From assembly GCA_907165065.1 (NCBI GenBank), contig OU015532.1:34700339-34764338 (forward strand): DNA of 64,000 nucleotides, given 5' to 3'. Source of the stretch: Caprimulgus europaeus (taxonomy: Eukaryota > Chordata > Aves > Caprimulgiformes > Caprimulgidae). A program made the position numbers and the translations under genes. The first letter of the stretch is position 1. Every line of letters starts with the position of its first letter. The notes under the pieces were generated by a model. That model searched no databases, was not told the DNA's origin, and was given only the letters and a program-made list of their open reading frames with translations. Of this stretch, positions 62,431-64,000 are shown piece after piece.

Positions 62431-64000
62431 GACACAGCACTTTGCCAGATCTGTTGTAGGCTCTACGGGAAACAGCCTTTTCTGTTTTGCAGCACAGGCC
62501 TGTAATTTGCAATTATCTCCTCAATTTGCCCCATAGCTAGACCTTAACCTCAGAACCATGTAAAAATCCTCCCTTTTTTCTCTGTTCGCATTGCTAAACA
62601 ATCTGGTATAACTCTACACCAATCCATGTATCAGCTACTTCAACCCCATGTTTCTGCTATAGGCAGAGGATAAACTGGCACCCAAAATCTACTCAAAATG
62701 CACGTGGAATGTAGACACGTAGAATGTCACCTTCTTCTCTTCACTCAATCACAACTAGCTTAAACTCACTCCAAAAGCTTTTACGTGACAATGAACCATT
62801 AGCCTCCAGCCTGGTAATGCTGTAGGGCTCGTTGATCAAATTTTCTCACCAATATGTTGCTTTTTCCTGATGCTGCAACTATGCATACAAGGAACCCCCA
62901 GCATAAATCCATAAAATCATGTAATAATCCTAATGATCATATTGCAAATATTTACTTAAAACTCATTTATGTTGTGATGTCAATTTGCCTTATTAGACCA
63001 TTAATTTAATATCAAAGGAAATAACATCTGTTACACTCATCTTTGGCTTTTATGACATATACAGATTGTATGACACCTGGATGATGCCCTCTTTTGGAGT
63101 GTTTGACTGAGGCTCAGGATTTGTGCTATGTTCCACCATAGTACAAATCGATCACAATGGCTACAAATATAGATATCCACTGTTTTTTTTCTTCATTGTC
63201 TTAGGTAACATATATATAACATACAACAGATGAAAGAGAAATTCACCTTAAAAATCAAAGTGTAAAATAAATCTGTTCTTCTGAAACATATAATGTATTG
63301 AACCAAAGATTATTTCTCCTCCTTGCTCACTGTGATACTGAAAATGAAAATATAATCCTCTGTGGCAAGTGTTTCTGACAAATTTCAGTCATTTGTTAGG
63401 CACAAGGAAGTCTCATAACTAACTTAATCAACAGTTAAAAATATTAGATATTGTATTGGCCAGCACTGCTAAGAGATTCTGCAATTTACGTGTTATCTCT
63501 TATGATCATGTGGTGTTACAAACAAACTTCCCAGACTTATGCTTTTCCTGTACAGAAATAGAGGGCAATTAATATAACTCATTCTGTATTTAATAAATGG
63601 AAGAACTGGGTAGAAAGCTACAGTCAGCTCTAATTTACTGTAATAAACAAAAATTAATTTGGTACTGTTAGGACATTTTCATCTTCACCATTAGGCACCT
63701 ACACTGCTACAGTCAGAGCTTCGGCTTTTCAAACTTGGTATTGCCTTTGTGTCTTTTTTCACAAGATTAAGCTGAGATCATCAGCATGTTCTGTGCTAGA
63801 GATAAAATTCGAGAAGAAAAAAAGTATTAAAAAAGGACCTTCTATAAAAGGTATAATTAAAAAAATAGGATTTTTTTCCCTATTTTTAAGATTAAGTATA
63901 TAATTCTGTTCATTAAATAATGACTGTCTTCTTCAGCTATTGAGACAAACTTCAGTCCTTTTTCTTGTCTGAATTCTAACCTCTGTATGTATGTTCAATC
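62431..64000 (-). other. FMN1: FMN1 intron, right part
   Basis: AT-rich sequence to the right edge. No exon, RNA gene or repeat is recognised. It is assigned to the FMN1 intron because no further FMN1 exon is visible. Confidence 0.5.

Overview
The window is nuclear DNA from a bird. The evidence is CR1-type LINE fragments with typical avian 3' ends and protein remnants, spliced vertebrate genes in a mostly AT-rich background, and one strong CpG island. It covers the conserved SCG5 - GREM1 - FMN1 neighbourhood, which in human lies at 15q13.3 with the same order and orientation. I cannot place the bird more finely than that.

Layout. Positions 1-2865 are the end of the last SCG5 intron. Positions 2866-2961 (+) are the last coding exon of SCG5 (7B2), encoding exactly the 31-residue C-terminal peptide that inhibits PC2, followed by its 3'UTR. 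About 16 kb of spacer follows, with one CR1 tail (about 15.65-15.99 kb) and one small palindromic DNA-element relic (about 16.97-17.06 kb). From about 19.3 to 22.9 kb there is a CpG island. Within it lie a GC box, a CCAAT box and a TTTAAA box, and a non-coding GREM1 exon 1 ending in a textbook donor at 20908/20909. Intron 1 (20909-27761) carries a hexanucleotide repeat. The whole GREM1 protein (184 aa) is read from one exon at 27763-28317 (+). Its long 3'UTR probably ends just after tandem AATAAA signals at 31487-31496.

The next 23 kb (about 31.5-54.5 kb) lies between convergent genes. It is AT-rich, with a CR1 3' end at 32.7 kb and a 1-kb antisense CR1 reverse-transcriptase fragment at 43.6-44.6 kb. 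FMN1 then begins on the minus strand: its last coding exon (54480-54524) and the exon before it (55591-55675) encode the basic C-terminal tail after the FH2 domain. The rest of the window is FMN1 intron with one more CR1 reverse-transcriptase fragment (62.13-62.43 kb).

The three genes do not act in one pathway. SCG5 is a neuroendocrine chaperone of prohormone convertase 2, GREM1 a secreted BMP antagonist, and FMN1 an actin nucleator. Their linkage matters because regulatory DNA for GREM1 is known in mammals to lie in the neighbouring genes. I found no undescribed gene system. The most useful points are the short exons missed by simple ORF finding, the corrected GREM1 start, the promoter and 5'UTR architecture (a candidate uORF and decamer repeats), and an unusual GC-rich block in the GREM1 3'UTR.
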